Positions 8,399-16,705 of a stretch of DNA of 64,000 nt are shown here, piece after piece. The stretch comes from Streptomyces albicerus (lineage in GTDB: Bacteria > Actinomycetota > Actinomycetes > Streptomycetales > Streptomycetaceae). The notes beneath the pieces were generated by a model, which saw only the letters and a list, made by a program, of their open reading frames with translations, was not told the DNA's origin and searched no databases. The stretch spans positions 1-64,000 of the forward strand of contig NZ_VWMY01000005.1 of the NCBI RefSeq assembly GCF_008905045.1, written 5' to 3'. Every line of letters starts with the position of its first letter. The first letter of the stretch is position 1. Position numbers and translations under genes: made by a program.

Positions 8399-8420
8399 CG
8401 CGGTCCGCGTACGGACCGCG
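8399..8420. terminator. Hairpin between convergent genes
   Basis: CGCGGTCCG and CGGACCGCG form a perfect 9-bp stem with a four-base loop. It sits between the convergent dehydrogenase and cutinase genes and could end transcripts from both sides. Confidence 0.55.
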
Positions 8421-8440
8421 CGGCCGCGCCTGCCGAAGGA

Positions 8441-9319
8441 CTAACCGGTGGGGCAGGTGTTCCGGTACTCGCTGATCTGGGTGTTCGGTGTGGGTGCCGG
8501 GCACAGGAACTGCTCGTAGCGCACGTCCTCGTCGACGAACCGCTTGAGCCAGGCGATGCTGTACTTGGCGATCGTCGTGTTGGAGCCGAGGGCCACGTTG
8601 TGGTCGGCGCCCCGGAGCTCCAGGTACGCCTTCTCCGGCGCGGCGCTGAGGCTTCCGTAGAAGACCTCCGCGTGCGAGGCCGGTGAGGCGATGGCGTCGT
8701 TCTCGGCGCCGATGATCATCGTGGGCACCCGGTCGGTCTCCCACGTCTTGTCGTTGTTCCACGGCATGAGCGGTACCGCGGCCTTGAGCGAGGGGCGCAG
8801 CTCGGATGCCTTGAGCGAGCCGCCGCCGCCCATCGAATGACCCATCACCGCAAGGCGGCCCGGGTCGATGCGGTTTCTCACCGAGCTGGACTGGACGAGG
8901 AAGTCGAGCGCGTTCAGCATCTGCGTTGCCCGGTCGTCGGGCTGGTCGAAGCCCGAGTTGGTGTCCAGCGTCAGGACGACGAAGCCTTGGGACGCGAGGC
9001 GGGGGCCGTACCAGCTGATCAGCGCCTCCGGAGTGATGAAGCCGGGGCTGACGACGACGGCTCCGAAGGTGCCCTGGCTGGTGTCGGTGGGGTAGTAGGC
9101 GGTGCCCCTGTTGAAGGTGGGCCCGTCGACCGTGGTCTGGGCCGTGGCGAAGGGGCCGCGCTCGGCGGTGATGGACTGCTCGGTCGGATCGGGGCCTCGT
9201 TGGAAGTCCCCGGGCCCGGCCTGAGCCTCCTGGGGAAGAAGGCTCGCGCCGACCGCCAGAGCGGCCGCGGCGGAGAGGAGTCCGACTCGTTTCGCGGTGC
9301 GGGTGCTCGCATGTCTCAT
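8441..9319 (-). CDS. Secreted cutinase / polyester hydrolase (PET-hydrolase-like)
   Basis: An exported alpha/beta hydrolase of 292 residues that cleaves ester bonds in cutin-like polyesters. A signal peptide with ...LLPQEAQA ends near residue 34. The mature start QRGPDPTEQSI matches Thermobifida-type cutinases. The nucleophile Ser162 lies in GHSMGGGGSL, the Asp in IIGAENDAIA and the His in LRGADHNVAL. The Trp of the substrate cleft is present in PLMPWNNDKTW. The C-terminus TTIAKYSIAWLKRFVDED, then FLCP...NTCP, carries the two Cys that form the conserved disulfide. The oxyanion-side position that is Tyr in many PET hydrolases is Phe here (SPGF). Activity on PET is an inference. The gene stands alone, with PucR 9391-10551 upstream on the same strand. 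Confidence 0.9.
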   Translation of the reverse strand: MRHASTRTAKRVGLLSAAAALAVGASLLPQEAQAGPGDFQRGPDPTEQSITAERGPFATAQTTVDGPTFNRGTAYYPTDTSQGTFGAVVVSPGFITPEALISWYGPRLASQGFVVLTLDTNSGFDQPDDRATQMLNALDFLVQSSSVRNRIDPGRLAVMGHSMGGGGSLKASELRPSLKAAVPLMPWNNDKTWETDRVPTMIIGAENDAIASPASHAEVFYGSLSAAPEKAYLELRGADHNVALGSNTTIAKYSIAWLKRFVDEDVRYEQFLCPAPTPNTQISEYRNTCPTG

Positions 9320-9390
9320 GCGGCCAGAGCATGCTGACGAAAAGTCAGCGGCGCTTCTGGCTCAACTGCTGAATTCCGTACGGAAGTTTG

Positions 9391-10551
9391 TCAGGGCAGC
9401 AAGGAGCGCCGCACTGACCTGCTGCGCAGCGCCAGTTGCGCGTCGAACCGGAAGGCCGGGTCGTCGAGCCGTTCGCCGTACAGGGCCGCGAGTTGGCGCA
9501 GTCGGTTGCGGGCGGTCTGCGGATGGATGCCCAGCGCGGCGGCGACCTCGGGGGCCGTGCGTCCGCCGGAGGCGAGCAGCGCTTCGAGTGTGTCCGTGAG
9601 CCGCTCCGCCTTGCCCGGCGGCAGGGCGCGCAACGGCTCGAGTACCTGGTCGGTGAGGAGAGCTCCGATCGGCGATCCGTGCAGGAGATGCAGCTCCGAG
9701 AGATGGTCCTCGGGCCTGAGCCGGCCGAGCCGCCGCCCCAGCCGGGCGCAGTGCAGCGAGACCCACGCCTCGTGGAGCAGGACGCTCGGGCCCACCGCCG
9801 CTCCGGTCCCTTCGAAGACGGTCAGCAGCCTCTCGTCGGGCACCACCAGGTGCAGCTCACCGCCCCGGCTCACCCGCAGCACGTCCTCGTCGACCGCGCT
9901 CACGTCGGCGGAGGCGGGCAGGACCGCGCACCGGACCCGTTCCGGCAGCGGCCAGGCGGCCCTGCGGGCGAGGTCGGGGAGCGGTTCCGCGAGCGGATCC
10001 CCGTGGCGTTCCAGCAGCCGTGCGGCAAGCAGCCGGCGGGTACGCAGCACCTCGTCGGCCGCCCCGGCCCGCGCCTCCTCGAAGCCCGCCACCGACTCCT
10101 CGGCCAGCGCGTGGATGTGCGTGAGCACGGCCTCGCTCAGCGGGACGGCTATCTCACCGGAGAACCGGGCGTCCCGCGCCACGTCCGTATATCGGCGGCA
10201 GGCCACCCTGGCGCCGATCCGGTACGCGGCCTGCAGCCCGTCCATGCCGCGCCCGTTCAGATACTCCAGTCTGCCCAGCCGTTTGAAGCGCGGCACGTAG
10301 TGCTGCTGCGGCCCGTCCGGCTCCTCGACCAGCTCGGTGAACTGCGTGGCCGCGAGCCGGACCGCCTCGGCGAGGTCACGCGCCACGGCGGAGCCCATGG
10401 GCTGCCGGTAGCCGCGTATCTCTCTGCGGATGGCCTGCACCATCTCCGTGGTGAGCTCCGGAAGCCGGGCCCGGAGCAGCGGGCCGAGCGCCGGAGGCAG
10501 GTCATGCCACGGGCGCCTGGATAAGAGCGGATCGACACCTGACACGTCCAA
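9391..10551 (-). CDS. PucR/CdaR-type transcriptional regulator
   Basis: A cytoplasmic regulator of 386 residues. The C-terminal winged-helix of PucR type is seen in LLASGGRTAPEVAAALGIHPQTARNRLRQL, close to the end as in the family. The N-terminal 170 residues form a helical domain with PRFKRLGRLEYLNGRGMDGLQAAYRIGARVACRR, common in Streptomyces PucR proteins. The middle is a GGDEF-like/PucR linker without catalytic motifs. It is divergent from a second PucR-type gene at 10839. The target is unknown; the downstream cutinase is a possible one because it lies 71 bp away on the same strand. Confidence 0.85.
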   Translation of the reverse strand: MDVSGVDPLLSRRPWHDLPPALGPLLRARLPELTTEMVQAIRREIRGYRQPMGSAVARDLAEAVRLAATQFTELVEEPDGPQQHYVPRFKRLGRLEYLNGRGMDGLQAAYRIGARVACRRYTDVARDARFSGEIAVPLSEAVLTHIHALAEESVAGFEEARAGAADEVLRTRRLLAARLLERHGDPLAEPLPDLARRAAWPLPERVRCAVLPASADVSAVDEDVLRVSRGGELHLVVPDERLLTVFEGTGAAVGPSVLLHEAWVSLHCARLGRRLGRLRPEDHLSELHLLHGSPIGALLTDQVLEPLRALPPGKAERLTDTLEALLASGGRTAPEVAAALGIHPQTARNRLRQLAALYGERLDDPAFRFDAQLALRSRSVRRSLLP

Positions 10552-10594
10552 CTCCCTTGCTCTGCAGGTCCGGCGAAGTCCGGTGCGGTTCGCC

Positions 10595-10670
10595 AGCGCC
10601 CGGAAGGGGCGCGGGGCTGTGACATTTGCGGCTCCGCCGCGGGGCGCGACAAGCCACGACGGACCCGCGG
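10595..10670. repeat. Streptomyces-type intergenic repeat, copy 1
   Basis: A segment with GAAGGGGCGCGGGGCTGT, GCGGCTCCGCCGCGGGGCGC and GACGGACCCGCGGA. I recall this pattern from many Streptomyces intergenic regions. It lies between divergent PucR genes. A related copy in opposite orientation is at 60286-60339. Its role is unknown. Confidence 0.55.
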
Positions 10671-10838
10671 ATGAAGCACCGCACTTCCAGCGGAGCGCTT
10701 AGCACCCGACGGTGAGTCGTCGTGGGCTGGAGTGTAAGCCGGGTGACACTTTCGCCGCCGGTGTGCGCGAGGAATCTGGCGTACGTCACAGGGGTCCCGC
10801 AGGCTTGCCCCGCCCCACGGGAATCCACGGGAGGCACC

Positions 10839-12137
10839 TTGACCCCCACGCACACGCACATGCAGGCCATGCACATGCAGGCGATGCACACCCAGGACGC
10901 CGCGCCGCTTCCTGGTGAGATGCGCCGGATGCTGCTGCGGCACATGCCGGCCGCCATCGACGAGATGGAGGAGGCCGTCCGCACCGGCCTGCCGCACTAC
11001 ACGCACATCGTCGACGGCACGTACGGCTACTCGGTGCGCCAGATCATCGACCGCACGGTCAGCTGCTTCGTCTCGATCCACGACGCCACCCGGCCCAGCC
11101 TGGCCGCCACCGCCGAGATCATCGCCCTGTACGAACGCATCGGCGCCCGGCACGGCCGCCTGGGCTGCCCGCTCGACGTACTGCGGGACGCCCTCGACCT
11201 GGCGGGGCGGGTGGCATGCCGCCGGCTCATCAAGGACGCGTACCGTCTGCACTGGCCTGCGCCCCTGCTGGCGACGCTCACCGAGGACACCTTCACGCTG
11301 ATCGGGACGGCCATCGCGGCCGCGTCGCGCGGCTACGCCGAGGAGTGCCACCGCGCCCCGCTCGACGTACAACGCGACCGGCTGCGTGACGCCCTGATCG
11401 CCGAGCCCGACGACAGGCCCCGGCCGCTCACCGAGCTGGCCGAGGCAGCCGACTGGCGACTGCCCGGCACGATCGCCGTGCTCGCCCTGCCGCCGGGCGA
11501 CCATCCGCAGACCCGTGTCCTGCCGCCCGAGGTACTCGCCGACCGGAGCCCCGCCGCGCCCTACCTCATCCTGCCCAACCCCCGTACACCAGGCCCGCGT
11601 TGGCTTCCGAAGACCAGGGGTGCCGCACTTGGGCCCGTGGTGCCCGCCGACCGGGGAGCGGTGTCGCTGCGCTGGGCGCGACGCTGCCTCGACCTGGTCG
11701 AGCACGGCATGCTGCCCGCGGGCACGCCCGTGCGCTGCGTCGACCACGTGGCCGTCCTCACCGCGTTCCAGTCGGGTGACCTCCTCGATGCCGCCGCGGC
11801 CGAACTCCTCGGGCCGCTCCTCGAACTTCCGCCGCGCCGCCGCGAACCCCTCCTCGAAACCCTGCTGGTCTACCTCCGCTGCGGCGACAACGCCGTGCTC
11901 ACCGCGGACCGCCTGCACGTCCACGAACAGACGGTCCGCTACCGCCTCCGCCAGATCACCCAGCTCACCGACGGCACCTGCCCGGACCCCGAACGTCACC
12001 TGGAGACGATGCTCGTACTGACGTGGCTGCTGTCCCCGGGCGCCCCGGACGCGGGCACGGCCAGATGGCGGACGAGGGCGAGCGCGGCGAGCGACGCGAC
12101 CAGCGCGCACACGCCGGGCCAGCCGAAGCAGGCATAG
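10839..12137 (+). CDS. PucR/CdaR-type transcriptional regulator
   Basis: A regulator of about 432 residues. The C-terminal DNA-binding segment reads LLVYLRCGDNAVLTADRLHVHEQTVRYRLRQI, the PucR helix-turn-helix. The N-terminal helical domain contains YGYSVRQIIDRTVSCF and a DLAGRVACRRLI stretch like the neighbouring PucR. The start is TTG 10839 after GGGAGG, or ATG 10860. Near the start a 15-base ATG-rich unit is partly duplicated, giving HMQAMHMQAMHTQ. The last about 45 residues overlap the opposite MFS gene by 142 bp and look like its mirror translation, so they may be read-through after a lost stop. Function unknown. Confidence 0.82.
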   Translation: MTPTHTHMQAMHMQAMHTQDAAPLPGEMRRMLLRHMPAAIDEMEEAVRTGLPHYTHIVDGTYGYSVRQIIDRTVSCFVSIHDATRPSLAATAEIIALYERIGARHGRLGCPLDVLRDALDLAGRVACRRLIKDAYRLHWPAPLLATLTEDTFTLIGTAIAAASRGYAEECHRAPLDVQRDRLRDALIAEPDDRPRPLTELAEAADWRLPGTIAVLALPPGDHPQTRVLPPEVLADRSPAAPYLILPNPRTPGPRWLPKTRGAALGPVVPADRGAVSLRWARRCLDLVEHGMLPAGTPVRCVDHVAVLTAFQSGDLLDAAAAELLGPLLELPPRRREPLLETLLVYLRCGDNAVLTADRLHVHEQTVRYRLRQITQLTDGTCPDPERHLETMLVLTWLLSPGAPDAGTARWRTRASAASDATSAHTPGQPKQA

Positions 12138-13276
12138 GCGCGGGCGCCGAGCCAGGAACCCAGACCGCCGCCGAGGTACGCGCAGGTCATATAGGCGGTG
12201 TTGAGCCGGCTGCGAACCTCGGCGCGCAACGCGTAGATCCGCACCTGGTTGGCGATCATGCCGGACTGCATGCCGACGTCGAGCAGCAGCGTGCCCAGCA
12301 CCAAAGCCGTCAGCCCCGGCGCACCGCCGAGGCCCCCGAACGCGAGGACGACGGCCGACACCATGACCCCGAGCAGGCAGACGAGGTTGACCGCGTCGGG
12401 TCCACGGCGGTCCACCTGGCGTCCCGCGGCCGGCGCGCAGACCATGGTCCCCGCGTTGACCAGGGCCAGCACCCCGACCGCTTGGGCACTCATGCCGTAC
12501 GTCGAACTCGTCAGCAGGAGTGCGACGTTGGCCCAGACGGCCGAGAAACCGGCGAACACCGCGGCCTGGCAGAAGCAGGAGCGGCGCAGCTCGGGCTCGG
12601 TGCGCAACAGACGTAGCGACTCGGCGAGAAGTGCCGGATAACGCTGCGGCGAGGGCGAGGGCGAGGGCGAGGGCGAGGACGGGGACGAGGTCGAGGTCGG
12701 GGGCGTCCTCGGAAGCGCGCGGGCGAGGAGCACCGCGACGATCAGGGAGAGCACCCCGGCCAGCAGGTACGGGGCCCGCCAGCCGAGCCACTCGCCGACG
12801 GTTCCGCCCAGGGCCCGGGACAGCAGCATGCCCGCGATGGCCCCGCTCAGCAGCGTGCCGCCGACCACCCCTCGGCGGTCGGCGGCCACCAGCCCGGCCG
12901 CCATCGGGCCGGCGAGGGGAGCGACCACGGTCGCCATGCCGACGAACGCGCTCGCGCCGACGAGGGGCACAAGCGTCGGCGCGGCGCTCGCGGCGAGCAG
13001 GCCCACTCCGGTCAGGCCGAGCAGCGTGACGATCAGCGGGCGATATGCGAACCGGTCGCCGAGCGGCACCAGCAGGAAGATCCCAGCCGCATAACCGAAT
13101 TGGGCAGCGGTCACGACCGAGGCGGCCGAGTCCGGCGACACGTGCAGGCCGTCGGCGATCAACGGGCCGACCGCCTGCGGGAAGTAGACGTTGCCCACGG
13201 CCACCCCGCAGGCGAGGGCGAGCAGCGGGATCACCCGGGAGCCCGCCTTCGCCTGCGTCGGGCATTTCCGGGCCAC
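11996..13276 (-). CDS. MFS transporter (12-helix efflux type)
   Basis: A membrane transporter of 426 residues with about 12 hydrophobic segments. The N-terminus, ACGVAVGNVYFPQAVGPLIAD, resembles Bcr/CmlA-like and YbcL-type exporters of unknown substrate. A helix 2-3 loop reads VPLGDRFAYRPL. The central cytoplasmic loop has a Pro-Ser repeat from a hexanucleotide tandem at 12651-12678. The start is GTG 13276, one base after the stop of the SDR gene, so the two are translationally coupled. The 3' end overlaps the convergent PucR gene by 142 bp. Confidence 0.85.
   Translation of the reverse strand: MARKCPTQAKAGSRVIPLLALACGVAVGNVYFPQAVGPLIADGLHVSPDSAASVVTAAQFGYAAGIFLLVPLGDRFAYRPLIVTLLGLTGVGLLAASAAPTLVPLVGASAFVGMATVVAPLAGPMAAGLVAADRRGVVGGTLLSGAIAGMLLSRALGGTVGEWLGWRAPYLLAGVLSLIVAVLLARALPRTPPTSTSSPSSPSPSPSPSPQRYPALLAESLRLLRTEPELRRSCFCQAAVFAGFSAVWANVALLLTSSTYGMSAQAVGVLALVNAGTMVCAPAAGRQVDRRGPDAVNLVCLLGVMVSAVVLAFGGLGGAPGLTALVLGTLLLDVGMQSGMIANQVRIYALRAEVRSRLNTAYMTCAYLGGGLGSWLGARAYACFGWPGVCALVASLAALALVRHLAVPASGAPGDSSHVSTSIVSR
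12651..12678. repeat. Hexanucleotide tandem repeat in MFS loop
   Basis: GAGGGC is repeated about 4.7 times. On the minus strand it codes for alternating Pro and Ser in a loop of the MFS transporter. Unit changes keep the frame and only alter loop length. Confidence 0.8.
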
Positions 13277-13277
13277 G

Positions 13278-14072
13278 TCACCCCACCGGTCCGCCGGCCA
13301 CGTAGACGACCTGGCCGGAGACGAACCCCGCGTCGGGGCTCACCAGGAACGACGCGGTGTGGGCGATGTCCTCGGGGCGACCGACCCGGCCGACCGGAAT
13401 GGACCCCGCCGCGTTCCGCTGGAACTCGTCGAAGCCGAGGCCGAGCCGCCGGGCGGACGCCCTGGTCATGTCGCTCACCACGAAGCCCGGCGCGATGGCG
13501 TTGACCGTGACGCCACGCGGCCCCAGTTCGAGGGCGAGCGTCTTGGTGAAGCCGAGCAGACCGGCCTTCGCGCTGGCATAGCCGACGCGACCGGCGTCAC
13601 CGACCGCGGAGATGCTGGAGACGTTGACGATGCGCCCCCACCCGGCGTCGGTCATGTGCCGGGCGACGGCCCTGGTGGCGAAGAACGCCCCGTACAGATT
13701 GACGCCCAGGACCGCGTCCCACTGCTCCGTCGTCATGTCGACAATATCGGCACTGCGGGCGAACCCGGCGTTGTTGACCAGGACCGTCGGCGGCCCCAGC
13801 TCGGTGGCGATCCGGGCGACGGCGGCAGTCGTGGCCGCCTCGTCGGCGACGTCGGCGGCCACCGCCAGCGCCGACCCGCCGCCCGCCGTGATGGCGTCCA
13901 CGGTGCCGACGCAGTCCGCCTCGCTCAGGTCGATGACTCCGACGGCGAGACCGTCCCGGGCCAGCCGCTTGGCCACCGCGGCGCCGATACCCCGTGCCGC
14001 ACCCGTGACGATCGCAGTACGCTGCCGATCGATGTGAATCTCCGTACGCTGCCCACCGATGTCGTCTGTCAT
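13278..14072 (-). CDS. SDR-family oxidoreductase (FabG-like)
   Basis: A classical short-chain dehydrogenase of 264 residues. The cofactor motif TGAARGIG is near residue 24. NNAG follows in VLVNNAGFARSADI, and the catalytic triad is the Ser of VNVSSISAVG with YASAK (Tyr and Lys). The C-terminal GRVGRPEDIA and FVSGQVVYVAGG match FabG-type enzymes. I chose ATG 14072 over an upstream frame to 14108. It overlaps by one reading unit with the MFS gene and is divergent from the ArsR-like gene at 14129. A pathway with export of a modified small molecule is plausible but not shown. Confidence 0.9.
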   Translation of the reverse strand: MTDDIGGQRTEIHIDRQRTAIVTGAARGIGAAVAKRLARDGLAVGVIDLSEADCVGTVDAITAGGGSALAVAADVADEAATTAAVARIATELGPPTVLVNNAGFARSADIVDMTTEQWDAVLGVNLYGAFFATRAVARHMTDAGWGRIVNVSSISAVGDAGRVGYASAKAGLLGFTKTLALELGPRGVTVNAIAPGFVVSDMTRASARRLGLGFDEFQRNAAGSIPVGRVGRPEDIAHTASFLVSPDAGFVSGQVVYVAGGPVG

Positions 14073-14128
14073 GTGCCGAAGTCCACGGCATACGGGCGCC
14101 GTTGCCAAAGGATGTAGCCCCCCGCTTA

Positions 14129-15115
14129 ATGATCAGCTTCCTGCTCGATGTCGAGGACCTCGCCGACACCCGGTTCGCGATCTCTCCGCTGCGCGAGATC
14201 ATGGGCAGCCTGCGGGCCCTGCGCGACCCCGGCCTCTACCCGCTGCACATCCCGTGGCGCAGATCCGTACTGGGCAGGCTCGACCCTGCCGACACCCGGC
14301 TGCTGATGTCCCTGGTGGGGGAGAGCCGTGCCCTTCCCGACTTCCTGACACCACGGCCGACGACCTTCGCGCCCACCCTCGACGAGCAGTTGGCCGCCGT
14401 GCGCACCACCCCGCCCGACCTCGTGCGCCGCGACCTGCTGGCGACCCACGCGCCGGGTCCGCTGCCCGACGTCCTGCACGCGGCCGTCGTTCCCGCCGAC
14501 AAGCCCGTCCTGCGGTTTCTGGACACGCTGTGCGAACTCCTGCGCCGTTACTGGGAGGTGGCCCTGAGCCCGGCCTGGCCGCAGATGCGGCTCGTGCTGG
14601 AAGCCGACATCACCTACCGCGCACGGCAGTTGGCCACAGGGGGCGCGCGCCTGCTGTTCTCCGACATGCACCCGAACCTGCGCTGGCGGGACGGGGAGCT
14701 GCGCATCGACAAGATGATCGGCAGGCACACCGTCGCCGCGTCCGGCCAGGGACTGAGACTGGTGCCGTCCCTGTTCGCGTACAAGCCCGCGCCTCCGCTC
14801 AGCGCGGCGGAACCGCCGATGCTGGCCTATCCCAGCCGGGGCACCGCGACCCTGTGGACCCAGACTCCGACGCCCGAGGCCTCGGCGCTCACCTCGCTGC
14901 TCGGCGCGCCCCGGGCGACCCTGCTCCACCTGCTCGCCGAGCCGCTGCCGACGGTCGAGATCGCCCGCCGCCTCGACGTCACCCCGAGCGCCGTGTCGCA
15001 GCATCTGCGCGTGCTGCACGGCACGGGCCTGGTCACCCGGGCCCGCGACGGACGGCATGTGCTGTACCGCCGCAGCCCGCTCGGCGACCGACTCGTCGAC
15101 CAGCCACCGTCGTGA
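14129..15115 (+). CDS. ArsR-type regulator with DUF5937-like N-terminus
   Basis: A regulator of 328 residues. The C-terminal 90 residues form an ArsR winged helix: LLAEPLPTVEIARRLDVTPSAVSQHLRVL, then GLVTRARDGRHVLYRRSPLGD. The long N-terminal domain with FAISPLREIMGSLRALRDPG matches the DUF5937 region of many Streptomyces ArsR proteins. No metal-binding Cys pair is visible in the helix-turn-helix. The start is ATG 14129. It is divergent from the SDR-MFS operon and probably controls it (inference). Confidence 0.85.
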   Translation: MISFLLDVEDLADTRFAISPLREIMGSLRALRDPGLYPLHIPWRRSVLGRLDPADTRLLMSLVGESRALPDFLTPRPTTFAPTLDEQLAAVRTTPPDLVRRDLLATHAPGPLPDVLHAAVVPADKPVLRFLDTLCELLRRYWEVALSPAWPQMRLVLEADITYRARQLATGGARLLFSDMHPNLRWRDGELRIDKMIGRHTVAASGQGLRLVPSLFAYKPAPPLSAAEPPMLAYPSRGTATLWTQTPTPEASALTSLLGAPRATLLHLLAEPLPTVEIARRLDVTPSAVSQHLRVLHGTGLVTRARDGRHVLYRRSPLGDRLVDQPPS

Positions 15116-15119
15116 CCGG

Positions 15120-15854
15120 TCACGGCAGTTCGGCGCGGCTCTTCGCCCCGCGTTCCCGCAGCCACCGCACCACTCCGTCCGCGTCGGCGGTCCTGGCGAT
15201 GTCGAGCGGGGTCTTGTCGTCGTAGCCGATCCAGTCGAGATCGGCGCCGTGTGCCAGGAGGTAGTCGGCGGTGGCCAGTTGGCCCCCGTGGCAGGCACCC
15301 CAGAACGCCCGGGTGACGGCGTCGTGGTCCGGCGGTTCGGGTCTCTCGACGAAGTCCTTCACCCGGTCCAGCAGGCCGAGTGTCGCCGCGTCCGGCAGCG
15401 TCGTACGCGCGCCCAGCTCGACCAGGCGGTACGCCGCCCGCCACTGGCCGAAGGCGCGGGCGTCGGCGAGCGGTGTGCCGCCGCCGATCACGGCACCGGG
15501 CGCCTCGATGTCGGCGCCCGCCTCGACGAGAGCGTCCAGCACGGGGACGTCGTTGCTGCTGGCCGCCCAGTGCAGCGGTGTCTCCGCGTGTGAGCCCTCG
15601 AAGCGGGCGTTGGGGTCGGCGCCTGCCGCCACGAGCGTGGCGACGACCGCGGGACCGTTGGGGAAGTGGCCCGGCCAGTCGGCGGCGATGTGCAGCAGGC
15701 TGCGCGTGCCGGCTCCGGGGCCCCGCCGCACGATCCGTGCGTCGGCCAGGCCGGGGTGTTCGGCGAGGCACTGCCGGAGCGCCGGCAGGTCACCGCCGCG
15801 GATCGCCTCGGTCGCCGCGACCGCGAGGGCATCCTGTGAGTCGAGCGTCTCCAT
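15120..15854 (-). CDS. Ankyrin-repeat protein
   Basis: A cytoplasmic protein of 244 residues built from ankyrin repeats. Clear units are LLHIAADWPGHFPNGPAVVATLVAAGADPN, TPLHWAASSNDVPVLDALVEAGADI, a TPLADARAFGQWRAAYRLVELGA unit and a final unit ending YDDKTPLDIARTAD. No catalytic domain is attached. The start is ATG 15854 after AGGAGG; a frame to 15875 is less likely. It ends 4 bp from the convergent ArsR-like gene. It is probably a protein-binding adaptor; partner unknown. Confidence 0.88.
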   Translation of the reverse strand: METLDSQDALAVAATEAIRGGDLPALRQCLAEHPGLADARIVRRGPGAGTRSLLHIAADWPGHFPNGPAVVATLVAAGADPNARFEGSHAETPLHWAASSNDVPVLDALVEAGADIEAPGAVIGGGTPLADARAFGQWRAAYRLVELGARTTLPDAATLGLLDRVKDFVERPEPPDHDAVTRAFWGACHGGQLATADYLLAHGADLDWIGYDDKTPLDIARTADADGVVRWLRERGAKSRAELP

Positions 15855-15925
15855 CTCACGCCTCCTGCTCGGCATCGGAACGAACGATGCGCCTGGGGTG
15901 AGCCTGCCAGAGATCGAGGTCCGGG

Positions 15926-15955
15926 GGCGCCGGGCTCCCGGAAGAGCCCGGCGCC
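15926..15955 (-). terminator. Hairpin after DUF3105 gene
   Basis: GGCGCCGGGCT and AGCCCGGCGCC pair perfectly over 11 bp with an eight-base loop. It begins a few bases beyond the stop codon of the DUF3105 gene. Confidence 0.6.
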
Positions 15956-15961
15956 ACCGCG

Positions 15962-16618
15962 TCAGGAGCCGTCGACGCCGTTGGTGCAGGCAGCGCCCGG
16001 CTCAGGCGTCTGCGCGCCCTGCACATACTTCGTGAGGAACTGCTGGACCCGCGGATCGGACGCCTTCTCCACGGTCAGCTGCTTGCCCCAGGCCGACAGC
16101 ATGATGGCCCCGGCCTGGTCCTCGACCGGGCTCATCAGGGTGTAGGGGGTCTTGGAGACCTTGCCGGCGAGGGTCTTCACATCGGCGTCCGCCGCCTTGT
16201 CGTTGTACGTCACCCAGACCGCGCCGTGCTCCAGCGAGTGCACCGCGTTCTCGTTCGGTATCGCCTTCGTGTAGACCGAGCCGTCGCAGGTCATCCACGC
16301 TTGGCTGTGGTCGCCGCCGACCGGCGGGTTCATCGGGTACGACACGGCCTTCGTGACATGGTTCTGGGTCAGCTTCTTCGCGTTCCAGGACTTCTCGCCC
16401 TTGACGGGCTTCTTCGCGGCCGCCTGCTGCTGCTCGTCCTTGTCGTTGGCGCTGTCCAGGTAGTACGCGCCGAAGCCGACCAGTCCGGCGACGATGACGG
16501 TGCTGATCGTGATGGTCAGGATGCGGATTCTGCGCTCGCGGGCCCGCTCGGCGCGGCGCATCTCCTCGATGCGTGCCTTGCGCGCCGTGGAGGCCGCCTT
16601 CTTGCTGGTCTTGCTCAT
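15962..16618 (-). CDS. DUF3105 membrane protein
   Basis: A membrane-anchored extracellular protein of 218 residues. A Lys/Arg-rich cytoplasmic N-terminus (about residues 1-32) precedes one helix, ILTITISTVIVAGLVGFGAYYL. The exported part has the DUF3105 signature: YPMNPPVGGDHSQAWMTCDGSVYTK, then NENAVHSLEHGAVWVTY with conserved His residues that may bind metal. The function of the family is not established. A small Cys/His-containing gene follows upstream on the same strand and may be cotranscribed. Confidence 0.88.
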   Translation of the reverse strand: MSKTSKKAASTARKARIEEMRRAERARERRIRILTITISTVIVAGLVGFGAYYLDSANDKDEQQQAAAKKPVKGEKSWNAKKLTQNHVTKAVSYPMNPPVGGDHSQAWMTCDGSVYTKAIPNENAVHSLEHGAVWVTYNDKAADADVKTLAGKVSKTPYTLMSPVEDQAGAIMLSAWGKQLTVEKASDPRVQQFLTKYVQGAQTPEPGAACTNGVDGS

Positions 16619-16705
16619 GGGAATGCGTTCCTTGTCCCCGCCGCGCCGGATCGTTCGGGCGGCGGTGAGTGCGGGGTCGGACGGACGTCTCGTACGGACG
16701 CCGGC

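Noticed and set aside
12651..12678. Hexanucleotide repeat as a possible CRISPR or phase-variation tract
   Set aside because: The units are six bases without spacers, and unit changes keep the frame in the MFS gene, so they would not switch it on or off.
10257..13265. 1002-codon minus-strand open frame
   Set aside because: It runs across two PucR genes and an MFS gene as an out-of-frame shadow. The real genes in each part have clear domains.
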